Source of the DNA: Planctomycetota bacterium
GTDB lineage: Bacteria > Planctomycetota > MHYJ01 > JACQXL01
DNA length: 64,000 nucleotides
NCBI GenBank assembly: GCA_016235865.1
Contig: JACRIK010000001.1
Coordinates: forward strand, 62,001-126,000
Direction: 5' to 3'
Translations under genes and position numbers: made by a program
The notes under the pieces: generated by a model
What the model saw: only the letters and a program-made list of their open reading frames with translations
What the model was told of the DNA's origin: nothing
The model's database searches: none
Shown here: piece after piece, positions 1-8,118 of the stretch
How the letters are laid out: each line of letters starts with the position of its first letter
Position numbering within the stretch: position 1 is the stretch's first letter

Positions 1-421
1 TATCCATAATCACCCGTTTCCCGGTAAGGCGGGCGAGTTTATCTTTAATTATGGCCTGTTGCGGTTCGGAGATAGGAAACGGCGTCCGGACCCGGGCCTT
101 GACGATGCCGAGCGATTCGTCGGCCAGAAGATTATACATCTCAACGATATCAGGCAGGATACCGATGCGGCGCTTGGTTATCAACGCCTCAAGGAAATGG
201 ATGAGCAATTCATCTACCTGGCCCTTGAGAATCTGGGCCAGGATTTCTTTCTTGGAGTTTTGGGGTATCATCGGGTGCCGGAGAATCCCGGGCAGTTCGG
301 TGCCGGACTGGTATATGGCCAGGGTGGCCTGGAGGTCCTGGCGGATTTTATCCACTTTTCCAGGAAGGGCAGTATTCAATAATGCCCGGGCGTACCGTGA
401 AGCAATGGTTTTACTGGTCAT
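1..421 (-). CDS. atpH: ATP synthase F1 delta subunit, partial
   Basis: This is the N-terminal ~140 residues of the delta (OSCP) subunit, which joins the F1 head to the peripheral stalk. Reading leftward from ATG at 421, the protein begins MTSKTIASRYARALLNTA and continues through LAIYQSGTELPGILRHPMIP, the usual delta-subunit N-terminal helical domain. The start overlaps the end of atpF in an ATGA junction, so the two are translationally coupled. The C-terminus lies outside the window. Identity is inferred from sequence character and from the conserved atpB-E-F-H gene order. Confidence 0.93.
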   Translation of the reverse strand, partial: MTSKTIASRYARALLNTALPGKVDKIRQDLQATLAIYQSGTELPGILRHPMIPQNSKKEILAQILKGQVDELLIHFLEALITKRRIGILPDIVEMYNLLADESLGIVKARVRTPFPISEPQQAIIKDKLARLTGKRVIMD

Positions 422-933
422 TTATTTCTATCTATCTCTTCCAGGAATTCGGATACCACCCTGGAATTGGTTTTCTCGTCCAGTTCCTTGCTGATAATCT
501 TTTCCGCCGCGCTGATGGCCAGCGTGATTATTTCCTGGCGCATCTCTTTCATGGCCTTGTTCTTTTCCAGTCCGATTTCGTCCTTGGCCTTGCGCAGGAC
601 ATTATCGGCCTGAAGGTGGGCCTCGGAGATAATGTCGGTCTTGGCGGTCAGGCCTTCCTTAACGGCCGATTGGATTTTCTGGTAGGCCTCTTTTTCTATC
701 TGGCTGAGTTTGGCCTGGTATTCATCGGTCATCTGGGTAATATGTTTCTTGTCCTGCTCTATTTTACCGAAAGTGTCCTCAATTTCCTTCTTGCGGTTGT
801 CCAGATGGGTGAGCACGCGCTTGAACAGGAATTTATTGAGGATGAGAATCAATATGATGAAATTTACTGACAAAAGGATGATGACTTGGACCTGCCCGCC
901 CAGGGCTGAGAATAAATTCTTTATCGCTTCCAT
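418..933 (-). CDS. atpF: ATP synthase F0 subunit b
   Basis: Peripheral-stalk subunit b, 171 residues, normal for the family. One hydrophobic membrane anchor lies at about residues 14-36, followed by a long charged coiled coil (about 40-165) rich in K, E, Q and A without prolines. It links membrane subunit a to F1 through delta. It lies 68 bases after atpE, with a strong hairpin in the gap, and overlaps atpH by four bases. No fused or duplicated b' subunit is seen. Confidence 0.95.
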   Translation of the reverse strand: MEAIKNLFSALGGQVQVIILLSVNFIILILILNKFLFKRVLTHLDNRKKEIEDTFGKIEQDKKHITQMTDEYQAKLSQIEKEAYQKIQSAVKEGLTAKTDIISEAHLQADNVLRKAKDEIGLEKNKAMKEMRQEIITLAISAAEKIISKELDEKTNSRVVSEFLEEIDRNK

Positions 934-958
934 AATTATTCCTTATCTTCCATGAAAG

Positions 959-990
959 GCCCAGTCCCCCGGTTTAGTGGGGGACTGGGC
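959..990 (-). promoter_or_regulatory. Stable hairpin between atpE and atpF
   Basis: Bases 959-970 and 979-990 form a perfect 12-bp, nine-GC stem with an 8-base loop (GCCCAGTCCCCC pairing with GGGGGACTGGGC). It sits in the only sizeable gap of the operon, directly after the c-subunit gene. No run of T follows on the transcribed strand, so it is not a standard intrinsic terminator. A 3'-end stabiliser or partial attenuator that raises c-subunit yield is an inference. Confidence 0.7.
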
Positions 991-1001
991 ATATTTAGAT
1001 A

Positions 1002-1337
1002 TTAATGTCCGCCGCCTGTTTTGGCTTTTTCAGATTCGTAGTTATCCTGCAGTTTCTGGGCTTCCACGTTGGCTTTTCCGTAGTTGGCCTGGACCATCTT
1101 GGTTAAATCGCCCTTTAGGATGATGCCGGTCACCAGGAATGTGAACAGCACCAGGGTTTCAATCAGTGCCAAACCGATAATCATCGATGTAAAAATCCTG
1201 CCGCCGGCTTCGGGCTGTCTGGCAATGGCCTCTACAGCGCGCCAGATAGCGCGCGATTGGCTTAATGCGCCAATAGCTGCGGCGATTGCCATTCCTAACC
1301 CGATGGCTAATGCTACCAAACCCACGTTATAATCCAC
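1002..1337 (-). CDS. atpE: ATP synthase F0 subunit c
   Basis: Proteolipid of the rotor ring: two transmembrane helices joined by the conserved loop AIARQPEAGG. Counting from an upstream GTG at 1346, the carboxylate is Glu63 in helix 2 (LIETL), with Gln30 in helix 1 and Thr64 beside the Glu, a sodium-type ligand set. The helix-1 glycine motif is largely replaced (AIAAAIGALSQS). A hydrophilic tail of about 28 residues ending KTGGGH is unusual for this short family. I prefer GTG at 1337 because GAGGGGG then lies 8 bases upstream; from 1346 the spacing would be almost nil. Confidence 0.92.
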   Translation of the reverse strand: MDYNVGLVALAIGLGMAIAAAIGALSQSRAIWRAVEAIARQPEAGGRIFTSMIIGLALIETLVLFTFLVTGIILKGDLTKMVQANYGKANVEAQKLQDNYESEKAKTGGGH

Positions 1338-1363
1338 TATGCTCACCCCCTCTCATTCGTTTA

Positions 1364-2110
1364 TTATTCATGCGCGGTTATTAGTTTAATATATATTGCC
1401 GATAAGGCCGTAAAGATAAACGCCTGTAAAAACGAGGTGAATACGGCAAAACAGAACATTATCAGCTGCAGGCCAATCATGGGCACGCCCATATTAACCA
1501 GTGAGATAATGATCATATCCTCGCCGTAGATATTGACGTAGAGCCGTAGGGACAGGGACATGACCCGGATTATTTCGCTTAATATCTCCACCACTAGTAT
1601 TAATGGGGCAATCAACCAGGTGGCCAGCTCCTTGGGCGAACCCATATAATGTTTGATATAACCCAGGAAACCGTGTTCCTTTAGGCCATATACCTGGACC
1701 ATGAAAATCATCACGATGGCCATGGAGACGGTGCAATTCCAGTTAGCGGTCGGGGAAATCAGTCCGGGGATCAGGCCCATGAAGTTAAGGCAGAATATGA
1801 ACAAGAATGCGGTGCCGAGAAGTCCCAGATAGTTGCGCCCGCCGTGGCCGATAAGCGAATCGAGCATATTGCCGAGCGAGTCCACCACGGTTTCCATTAT
1901 GCCCTGCATCCGGCCTGGGACGCGCTTCAAGCGGCCGGACCAGATGAATGACATCAGCACTAGGAAACCCATGACCACCCAGCTCAGGACAATCAGCTGG
2001 AAATAGGTCTCGCCGTGTTCGTCTTTCAGGAATGAGGGCATCCATCCCTTTTCAACCAGCGCCTTATAAAGTGGTCCTAAGAGAGTCGGCGGATGCATTT
2101 CACTTGCCAT
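1364..2110 (-). CDS. atpB: ATP synthase F0 subunit a
   Basis: Membrane stator subunit, 248 residues and about five or six helices. It forms the ion half-channels against the c ring. The essential arginine is Arg189 in the helix stretch IIRVMSLSLRLYVNIYGED; the usual FGNM after the arginine is replaced by YVNI. The C-terminal helices (QLIMFCFAVFTSFLQAFIF) are typical. Its start overlaps the end of the upstream atpI-like gene by 11 bases, and atpE follows after 18-27 bases. Confidence 0.95.
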   Translation of the reverse strand: MASEMHPPTLLGPLYKALVEKGWMPSFLKDEHGETYFQLIVLSWVVMGFLVLMSFIWSGRLKRVPGRMQGIMETVVDSLGNMLDSLIGHGGRNYLGLLGTAFLFIFCLNFMGLIPGLISPTANWNCTVSMAIVMIFMVQVYGLKEHGFLGYIKHYMGSPKELATWLIAPLILVVEILSEIIRVMSLSLRLYVNIYGEDMIIISLVNMGVPMIGLQLIMFCFAVFTSFLQAFIFTALSAIYIKLITAHE

Positions 2111-2474
2111 ATGATGCCTGCTTATTCGTTAAGTTATTTATCAAAACTATTGTCAGGATAATCGGCGCCATAATCAGGAATCCGATTATAAACGGCGCAG
2201 ATACGATAAATCTGAGGTTGCCGAGAAGCAGGATAACCAGCGCGGTGGCGATGAACTTCATGATGAGGATTGCCCAGAGCAAGATACCGTTGATTTTACC
2301 CGACTTGCCGTAGTATAGGTTTCGGGTGATATAAAAGAAGAAGAAAGGATAGATGCCGAGCAGGGTTCCCAGAGACCAGCTTGCGACCCAGCCGGGTTTT
2401 CCGGCGATGTATAAAGCACTGCCGCCAGCCAGCAGTGAAATCACCAGTGATAGCAGAAGGATGTTCCTATTCAT
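2100..2474 (-). CDS. AtpI-like ATP synthase assembly membrane protein
   Basis: Small membrane protein of 124 residues with four predicted helices, first gene of the operon. Its size, helix number and position immediately before atpB match ATP synthase subunit I (AtpI/AtpR-like), which helps assemble the c ring or supply ions. The sequence itself is weakly diagnostic, so the call rests mainly on context. A promoter lies 25-53 bases upstream, and it overlaps atpB by 11 bases. Confidence 0.7.
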   Translation of the reverse strand: MNRNILLLSLVISLLAGGSALYIAGKPGWVASWSLGTLLGIYPFFFFYITRNLYYGKSGKINGILLWAILIMKFIATALVILLLGNLRFIVSAPFIIGFLIMAPIILTIVLINNLTNKQASYGK

Positions 2475-2499
2475 CTTTATTTTTACCGAGAGTCACGAT

Positions 2500-2527
2500 A
2501 TTCTATAAAATCTGCGCAGGCTGTCAA
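2500..2527 (-). promoter_or_regulatory. Promoter of the ATP synthase operon
   Basis: On the minus strand TTGACA (2527-2522), a 16-base spacer and TAGAAT (2505-2500) give a near-consensus housekeeping promoter. The expected start at about 2493 leaves a short leader before the atpI-like ATG at 2474. Confidence 0.6.
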
Positions 2528-2622
2528 TTTATTATGGGGTTTTTTCGCTGCCAATCAGATTGAGTTTTATCCCACAGAAGACGATATAAGTATAAAGTTT
2601 TATTAGTTAAGTAAAGAGAAAT

Positions 2623-3528
2623 ATGAAACGTCTAACGCACAAACCGATAATCGCAGCGCATGCCGGGGTGGGCTCGCCAAATGCCTACAGTGACGGAACG
2701 CAGAAGGCAGTCCGGGAAGCGCTCAAGGTGTTAAAGAAGACCAAATCTCCGTTAAAGGCAGCCATTGCCGGGACCGTGATATTGGAGAACGACCCGCGAT
2801 TCAATGCCGGCACCGGTTCCAATCTTCGGATGGATGGCCGGACTATTGAGATGGACGCGGCGGTGATGGATTCGGACGGCGTTTGCGGCGCCGTGGCCTG
2901 CATCCAGATGGTCCGAAATCCGGTGCTGGTGGCTGAGCTGGTTTCCCACACGCCGCATCTACTGATGTGCGGCGATGGAGCAGTTGAATTTGCCCGGCTA
3001 CATAAGATTCCGGTTTATAATCCGGCGACGCCCAAGACATTGGCTCGTTTCAGGGCTGCCAAGGCCAGATTAGTTCACAAGAATTTATTATATCAGACAA
3101 AACACGGGTTTAAGGCCTTGGGCAACAAGTCCCGAGGCTGCGATACGGTCGGCTTGGTTGTTTCGGACGGATGCGGTAACTTTGCCGGAGCCGTCTCAAC
3201 CGGCGGAATCTCTTACATGATTAAGGGCCGGATTGGCGATTCGCCCTTGGTTGGATGCGGCATCTATGTCGGGAAAAACGGGGCAGTAGTGGCCACCGGC
3301 ATCGGGGAAGAGATTATCAGACGGCTCCTGTCCAAGCAGGTCTATGACCGGATGGAAAACGGGATGAGCCCTCAAGAGGCCTGTGAATGGGGTCTGACTC
3401 TGTTTAAGGACCCGAGCAAATCAATAAAGAAATGCTACCAGCGGGTGCCGGTCGGCATCGTAGCGGTTAATCTGACCGGTTACGGCATTGTGGCAACGCA
3501 TCAGATGGCCACGGGTTTTTTAAATTAG
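2623..3528 (+). CDS. Isoaspartyl peptidase / type III L-asparaginase
   Basis: N-terminal-nucleophile hydrolase of 301 residues that cleaves isoaspartyl dipeptides and/or L-asparagine after self-cleavage into alpha and beta chains. The predicted autocleavage site and nucleophile is Thr175 in GCDTVGLVV, followed by the hallmark GNFAGAVSTGG and the substrate-binding GRIGDSPLVGCGIYV. Upstream, NDPRFNAGTGSNL is the usual alpha-chain motif. It is a single-gene unit, divergent from the atp operon and convergent with the next gene. There is no signal peptide, so it should act in the cytoplasm. Confidence 0.9.
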   Translation: MKRLTHKPIIAAHAGVGSPNAYSDGTQKAVREALKVLKKTKSPLKAAIAGTVILENDPRFNAGTGSNLRMDGRTIEMDAAVMDSDGVCGAVACIQMVRNPVLVAELVSHTPHLLMCGDGAVEFARLHKIPVYNPATPKTLARFRAAKARLVHKNLLYQTKHGFKALGNKSRGCDTVGLVVSDGCGNFAGAVSTGGISYMIKGRIGDSPLVGCGIYVGKNGAVVATGIGEEIIRRLLSKQVYDRMENGMSPQEACEWGLTLFKDPSKSIKKCYQRVPVGIVAVNLTGYGIVATHQMATGFLN

Positions 3529-3537
3529 GATAGGGGG

Positions 3538-4572
3538 TTATTTTGCCGGCTCAATTATCTGGAACTGATTCATGATCGTGTTGTAGGCGAGTTTTTCCTT
3601 GTTGCGGTACCACCATTCCTGCCAGAGTTTAAGGGATTTCTGATTTTCCTCGTCCTTAGCTTCTTTTTCCGAATCATAGTTAAAGGCGAATCCGGTCAGG
3701 CGGCGCAGGAGATAGAAACTGCTCCAACGGACGGCCGGGTTCTCGTCCGCCAGTGCCTCAATCAGGGTATTAAGGACCGTTTTTTCACCCATCGGGCCGT
3801 AGTTTCGGATTATCCACTTGGGCGCGATTACTTGTTCGACCAGCGGGCGGGATTGTTTATTGAACTCATCGCCTTCGCAGAGATAGGTAATCTTCCTGAT
3901 GCGGTTTTCATATTCATAGGTCGGGGTCTTGCCGCTCCGGGCCTCCTGGAGGTCTTTTTCGATATGCGAGTCCTTGACCGCGTCCGGCTGGGCCTCGCCG
4001 GGATAACGGCGCTTGACTACGTCAACCAATCCGCCAACCATTATTTCGTAAAGCCGGGCTTGCGGGTCAACCTCTTCAAATATTGCAATTCCGGTTACGG
4101 TTTCATTTGCGAACAGGTCCTTCTTGGCGCGCAGTTCCTGGCAATTCAGGTATAACAGCTTTTCCTTTAGTTCCTTTACCCGGTCTTTTCTGATTCCTAT
4201 TGATAGTCCCAGGAGTTTCTCTTCGGTGAAGATAATATTCTCTCCCACGAGAGGTTGCAATGAATCCTGGTAGTATTTTACTCTTGATTTATTGCCGGCG
4301 GCAACCAGATCAGGATGGGTCAAGTCTATTTTCAGGCAGATGTCCAGGTTAAGCGGGGCTGTCTCATCGGACTTATTGGTTAGGGTATAAGTGAAGTAGT
4401 AGTAATTCTTGCGGGCGCCCAACGGGTCAACATTAGTGAATATCTTCAGCGGCCGATATTCAAAGTCAACCTCCCAGCGCTTCTTGAGTTTGGTATACCC
4501 ATTGGAAACGCTGCCAAGCAGCGATAGCAAGACAATGCCCAATATAATCCGTGCGAAAGATATTTTTCTCAT
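3538..4572 (-). CDS. Secreted hypothetical protein with C-terminal HEAT-like segment
   Basis: Function not recognised. From ATG at 4572 the protein (344 residues) starts MRKISFARIILGIVLLSLL, a signal peptide or anchor, then a beta-rich region (EVDFEYRPLKIFTNVDPLG...YYYFTYTLTNKS) suited to an extracytoplasmic fold. Near the C-terminus LIEALADENPAVRWSSFYLLRRLTG resembles one HEAT-type helical pair. An in-frame GTG at 4590 would add six residues ahead of the signal peptide and is less likely. Its stop lies 9 bases from that of the convergent peptidase. Confidence 0.6.
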   Translation of the reverse strand: MRKISFARIILGIVLLSLLGSVSNGYTKLKKRWEVDFEYRPLKIFTNVDPLGARKNYYYFTYTLTNKSDETAPLNLDICLKIDLTHPDLVAAGNKSRVKYYQDSLQPLVGENIIFTEEKLLGLSIGIRKDRVKELKEKLLYLNCQELRAKKDLFANETVTGIAIFEEVDPQARLYEIMVGGLVDVVKRRYPGEAQPDAVKDSHIEKDLQEARSGKTPTYEYENRIRKITYLCEGDEFNKQSRPLVEQVIAPKWIIRNYGPMGEKTVLNTLIEALADENPAVRWSSFYLLRRLTGFAFNYDSEKEAKDEENQKSLKLWQEWWYRNKEKLAYNTIMNQFQIIEPAK

Positions 4573-4612
4573 CGTCTGTCCAGAATCCACTCCCCGATGT
4601 CGCGGAGTTTAT

Positions 4613-4658
4613 CCCCGCCAACGGCGGGGGCTCATCGTGACCCCGACGAATAGTCGGG
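4613..4658. repeat. Two short GC-rich hairpins in the 4.6-4.8 kb intergenic region
   Basis: CCCCGCC/GGCGGGG (4613-4619, 4623-4629) and CCCGAC/GTCGGG (4642-4647, 4653-4658) are adjacent perfect stems with loops of 3 and 5 bases. The second belongs to a family of CCCGA...TCGGG hairpins seen elsewhere in intergenic DNA (5411, 31183, 44482, 63770). Confidence 0.5.
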
Positions 4659-4809
4659 ATAAGTCGCTGATAACGCCCATGCGGGCTAACAGCGACTAAT
4701 CAGAGCCAGTAACTCACCTTGTTCTAATTGGCTCTAATATATCTCAGGAGCCCAACTCCGGCGCGCCGGAACTGGGCAGAAAGTCGCGAAAGTATTACGA
4801 ATCTTATTG

Positions 4810-5370
4810 TTATTCAGACCCAGCAGAAAGCTCCGTATTCGCCTCCGTCCATTCATCACTATTTTTCTGTTCGTTAACTTCTGAAACCTTGCCCCCGTAA
4901 TACAGGACATTTATACTCATAGGGGTTTTCTTGGTATGGTTTGTGTCTACGTCGCCACCAATGGGGTCTGAATCTTTCTTGGCGTAACTCAATGACACAA
5001 TGGGACCGCGATAATGACAGATATTCATACCGTCTCCTGTGTCCGGACTGCCACCTAGCACCGGGCAAACATAGAGTCCGTGCTGCCGCCGCAGAGGCGC
5101 ATTCTCTCCATCATATTTTGATACGTCCCTTAATATGTTCCAAAGTTCTATTCCTGTTTCAGTCGGGTAGGTCTTGTATTCGGCCTCATACATTACCAGG
5201 CCGTTATACAGTCCCGAAAGGTTCTTGGAGCACTTCAGCACGTTGGCCTTGTATCTGATATTACCCATGCCGGGTAGGATGATGGTCGCCAGGACGGCTA
5301 TGATGGCAATTACGACCAGAAGTTCCACCAAGGTGAAACCACTTTCTGTCCGCTTCCGTTCAGTCTTCAT
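4810..5370 (-). CDS. Type II secretion / type IV pilin-like pseudopilin
   Basis: Protein of 186 residues with a class III prepilin signal: a short basic leader (MKTERKRTESG) then FTLVELLVVIAIIAVLATII, which is cleaved after Gly and methylated at Phe by prepilin peptidase. The C-terminal domain contains CPVLGGSPDTGDG and resembles the G-type pseudopilins common in PVC bacteria. A strong AAAGGAGGTGAG ribosome site precedes the ATG. It is expressed alone from the boxed promoter at 5484-5512 through a leader of about 107 bases. No secretion ATPase is nearby. Confidence 0.85.
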   Translation of the reverse strand: MKTERKRTESGFTLVELLVVIAIIAVLATIILPGMGNIRYKANVLKCSKNLSGLYNGLVMYEAEYKTYPTETGIELWNILRDVSKYDGENAPLRRQHGLYVCPVLGGSPDTGDGMNICHYRGPIVSLSYAKKDSDPIGGDVDTNHTKKTPMSINVLYYGGKVSEVNEQKNSDEWTEANTELSAGSE

Positions 5371-5388
5371 ATCTTCTCACCTCCTTTT

Positions 5389-5426
5389 ATGGCGCCTGAG
5401 GCGCCATTATCCCGATGAATATCGGG
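5389..5426 (-). promoter_or_regulatory. Two hairpins in the leader of the pseudopilin gene
   Basis: ATGGCGCC/GGCGCCAT (5389-5396, 5400-5407) and CCCGAT/ATCGGG (5411-5416, 5421-5426) are perfect stems inside the predicted 5' leader, just upstream of the Shine-Dalgarno sequence. They could shape translation or mRNA decay, or be repeat insertions. Confidence 0.45.
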
Positions 5427-5483
5427 ATACTATTTCTTTCGCAACTCTTGGTCCGTCTTTTACGGGATTCCGGAGACACCTGT

Positions 5484-5512
5484 AATATAACTATTGTATA
5501 TTATAAAATCAA
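5484..5512 (-). promoter_or_regulatory. Promoter with shared ATCAGATTTTRCTTG box (pseudopilin)
   Basis: Minus-strand TTGATT (5512-5507), 17-base spacer, TATATT (5489-5484). The -35 is the tail of ATCAGATTTTACTTGATT, which recurs at 24.5 and 36.7 kb before other exported-protein genes. Confidence 0.6.
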
Positions 5513-5607
5513 GTAAAATCTGATAAATTCTGTACTGGCTGTTAGCCCAAATGGAAATACCGTCACTTATCCAGCATCCTGATATTACATCAAGATGCCG
5601 TGATTTA

Positions 5608-6867
5608 TTAGGTTCCTTCGCACCAGCTAATCAGATATTTTTGCTGCTTGGCGGTCAGGGTGTCAATCTTCACGCCCATACTGCCGAGTTTCAATTTGGC
5701 AATCCAGCGCTCTATTTCAACCGGCACCTCATAGACCTTGGCTTGTAGTTTGCCAGCGTTCTTCACGGCATATTCTGCGGTCAGCGCCTGGGTGGCAAAA
5801 CTCATATCCATTACGGTGGCTGGATGCCCCTCGGCGCAGGCCAAGTTGACCAGCCGGCCTTGGGCCAGGAGGAAGATGGATTTCTTATTGCTTATCACAT
5901 ATTCATCCACATTGGGCCTGATATTCTTTTTTACGGACTTGCTTATTTTTTCCAGGGACGGAATGTCAATCTCAACGTTGAAATGTCCGGAATTGGCGAC
6001 GATGGCGCCGTCTTTCATTATCCGGAAGTGTTCCTCCCGGACGACAGAGGTATTTCCGGTTAGGGTGCAGAAGACATCGCCTATCTTACAGGCGTTTTTC
6101 ATGGGCATTACCTCAAATCCGTCCATTAAGGCCTCGATGGCCTTTAGTGGGTTGACCTCGGTAATGATGACCCGCGCCCCGAGTCCCTTGGTGCGCATGG
6201 CAAAGCCCCGGCCGCACCAGCCATAGCCGCACACCACGATAATCTTGCCGGCATAAAGGATATTAGTGGCCCGTAAGATGCCGTCCATGGTTGATTGGCC
6301 CGTGCCGTAGCGGTTATCAAAAAGATACTTGGTCTGAGCGTCATTGACCGCAAACATGGGATAGAGCAGGGCGTTATCCCGTTCCATTGCCCGTAGCCGG
6401 ATAATCCCGGTGGTGGTCTCCTCCATACCAGCGATAATATTGTCGATTTTTTCTTTCTGGTTAGAATGTATTAAATTAACCAGGTCAGCTCCGTCGTCAA
6501 TCGTAATATGTGGATTGAAATCAAGCGACGACTTGATATGCTGGTAATATTTCTGCCGGTTGACGCCTCTGATAGCAAAGACCGAGATGTGGTGATTCTT
6601 GACCAGGGCGGCCGGAATATCATCCTGGGTGGAAAGGGGATTAGAAGCGCACAAGGCCACCTCGGCGCCGCCGGCCTTTAAAGTCCGGACCAGGTTGGCG
6701 GTTTCTGATGTCACGTGCAGGCAGGCCGCGATGCGCTTGCCGCGCAGGGGTTTTTCCCGGCTGAATCGCTCGCGTATCTGGGTAACCACGGGCATCTGTT
6801 TTTCCGCCCAGTCTATCCTGTTCTGTCCGATGGTGGCTAACTTGATATCTTTGAGGTCATACTTCAT
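5608..6867 (-). CDS. ahcY: Adenosylhomocysteinase
   Basis: Reversible hydrolysis of S-adenosylhomocysteine to adenosine and homocysteine, using tightly bound NAD. The 419 residues match the shorter form found in archaea and many bacteria. Visible landmarks are [10 protein letters not shown] in the substrate domain, [10 protein letters not shown], the Rossmann glycine loop [13 protein letters not shown] at about residue 210, [10 protein letters not shown] and [17 protein letters not shown]. It overlaps metK by ATGA, so both enzymes of the SAM cycle are made from one message. Confidence 0.96.
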   Translation of the reverse strand: MKYDLKDIKLATIGQNRIDWAEKQMPVVTQIRERFSREKPLRGKRIAACLHVTSETANLVRTLKAGGAEVALCASNPLSTQDDIPAALVKNHHISVFAIRGVNRQKYYQHIKSSLDFNPHITIDDGADLVNLIHSNQKEKIDNIIAGMEETTTGIIRLRAMERDNALLYPMFAVNDAQTKYLFDNRYGTGQSTMDGILRATNILYAGKIIVVCGYGWCGRGFAMRTKGLGARVIITEVNPLKAIEALMDGFEVMPMKNACKIGDVFCTLTGNTSVVREEHFRIMKDGAIVANSGHFNVEIDIPSLEKISKSVKKNIRPNVDEYVISNKKSIFLLAQGRLVNLACAEGHPATVMDMSFATQALTAEYAVKNAGKLQAKVYEVPVEIERWIAKLKLGSMGVKIDTLTAKQQKYLISWCEGT

Positions 6868-8036
6868 TTCTTAAGTGCCTTTCTTAATAGTTTCACTTTA
6901 TCGGTTAGTTCCCAGGTATAACCGGGTCCGGTTACCCCGAAATGCCCGTAGCGGGCCGTATGTTTATAGATAGGCCGACGCAGGTGCAGATGATGGATAA
7001 TTCCGCCCGGAGTTAGGTCAAAGTTGTCTCTGACTAGTTTAATTATCTGAGCTTCTTTTATTTTAGCTGTACCGAATGTTTCGACATCCACGGTAACCGG
7101 TTCAGCCACGCCGATGGAGTAGGCGAACTGGACCTGGCAACGATTGGCCAATCCTGAAGCCACGATATTTTTAGCAACATATCTGGCCATATAGGCCGCA
7201 CTGCGGTCCACCTTGGTCGGGTCCTTGCCGGAGAAACATCCGCCGCCATGCGTGCCCATGCCGCCGTAGGTATCGACTATGATTTTCCGGCCGGTCAGCC
7301 CGCAATCCGCATACGGACCGCCATAGACAAACCTGCCGGTTGGGTTGATAAGCATTCTGGTCTTGCTGTCAAGCAGGTGTTTGGGTATGGTTGGAAGAAT
7401 AATATGTTTTAACAGATCTTTCTTTATTTTGGCATGGCTGATTTCCGGGTTATGCTGCAGCGAAAGTATTATCGTGTTGATCCGGACCGGATGGTCATTT
7501 TCATAATCGATGGTTATCTGTGACTTGCCGTCCGGCCTGAGATAGGGGAGTATTTTCTTTTGCCTGACTAAAGCAGCCCGGTTAACCAGTTTTCGGGATA
7601 ACATCAGGGGCATCGGCATCAGTTCCGGCGTTTCCCGGCAGGCATACCCGAACATCATGCCCTGGTCGCCGGCGCCTAATTTCTTATGATGCTTGGTATT
7701 CTCATCAACGCCCATGGCAATATCAGGCGACTGCTTCTGGATGCAGGTCAGGACCGCGCAGGTCTCATAGTCAAAGCCCATCTTGGCATCGGTGTATCCG
7801 ATTTCCTTGATGGTCCTTCGGACCACATCAGGTATTTCCACATATGTTTTGGTGGTGATTTCGCCGGCCACAATGGCCATGCCGGTTTTAACCATGGTTT
7901 CGCAGGCCACCCGGGCCGTCGGGTCTTTGCCGATAATCTCGTCCAGGATAGCATCGGAAATCTGGTCGCAGATCTTGTCCGGATGCCCCATACAGACTGA
8001 TTCCGAGGTGAATTCTCTGTTGATGCGTCTTGTCAT
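6864..8036 (-). CDS. metK: S-adenosylmethionine synthetase
   Basis: Makes SAM from methionine and ATP; 390 residues, normal bacterial length. Signature motifs are [20 protein letters not shown] near the N-terminus, [12 protein letters not shown] (about 122) and [19 protein letters not shown] (about 263), covering metal, ATP and phosphate binding. AGGAGGT lies 9 bases before the ATG. The 82-base gap to waaA shows no recognisable SAM riboswitch. Confidence 0.97.
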   Translation of the reverse strand: MTRRINREFTSESVCMGHPDKICDQISDAILDEIIGKDPTARVACETMVKTGMAIVAGEITTKTYVEIPDVVRRTIKEIGYTDAKMGFDYETCAVLTCIQKQSPDIAMGVDENTKHHKKLGAGDQGMMFGYACRETPELMPMPLMLSRKLVNRAALVRQKKILPYLRPDGKSQITIDYENDHPVRINTIILSLQHNPEISHAKIKKDLLKHIILPTIPKHLLDSKTRMLINPTGRFVYGGPYADCGLTGRKIIVDTYGGMGTHGGGCFSGKDPTKVDRSAAYMARYVAKNIVASGLANRCQVQFAYSIGVAEPVTVDVETFGTAKIKEAQIIKLVRDNFDLTPGGIIHHLHLRRPIYKHTARYGHFGVTGPGYTWELTDKVKLLRKALKK

Positions 8037-8118
8037 GTCTTATTAACCTCCTGTTACTCCCTCTTTCCACAATCTTGGGACATTACAAATAATTGTTAAG
8101 TATTAATGCTCTCTTATA

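Noticed and set aside
8037-8118. Possible SAM riboswitch before metK
   Set aside because: The 82-base gap lacks the conserved core of the SAM riboswitch classes I can recall; only a Shine-Dalgarno sequence is clear.
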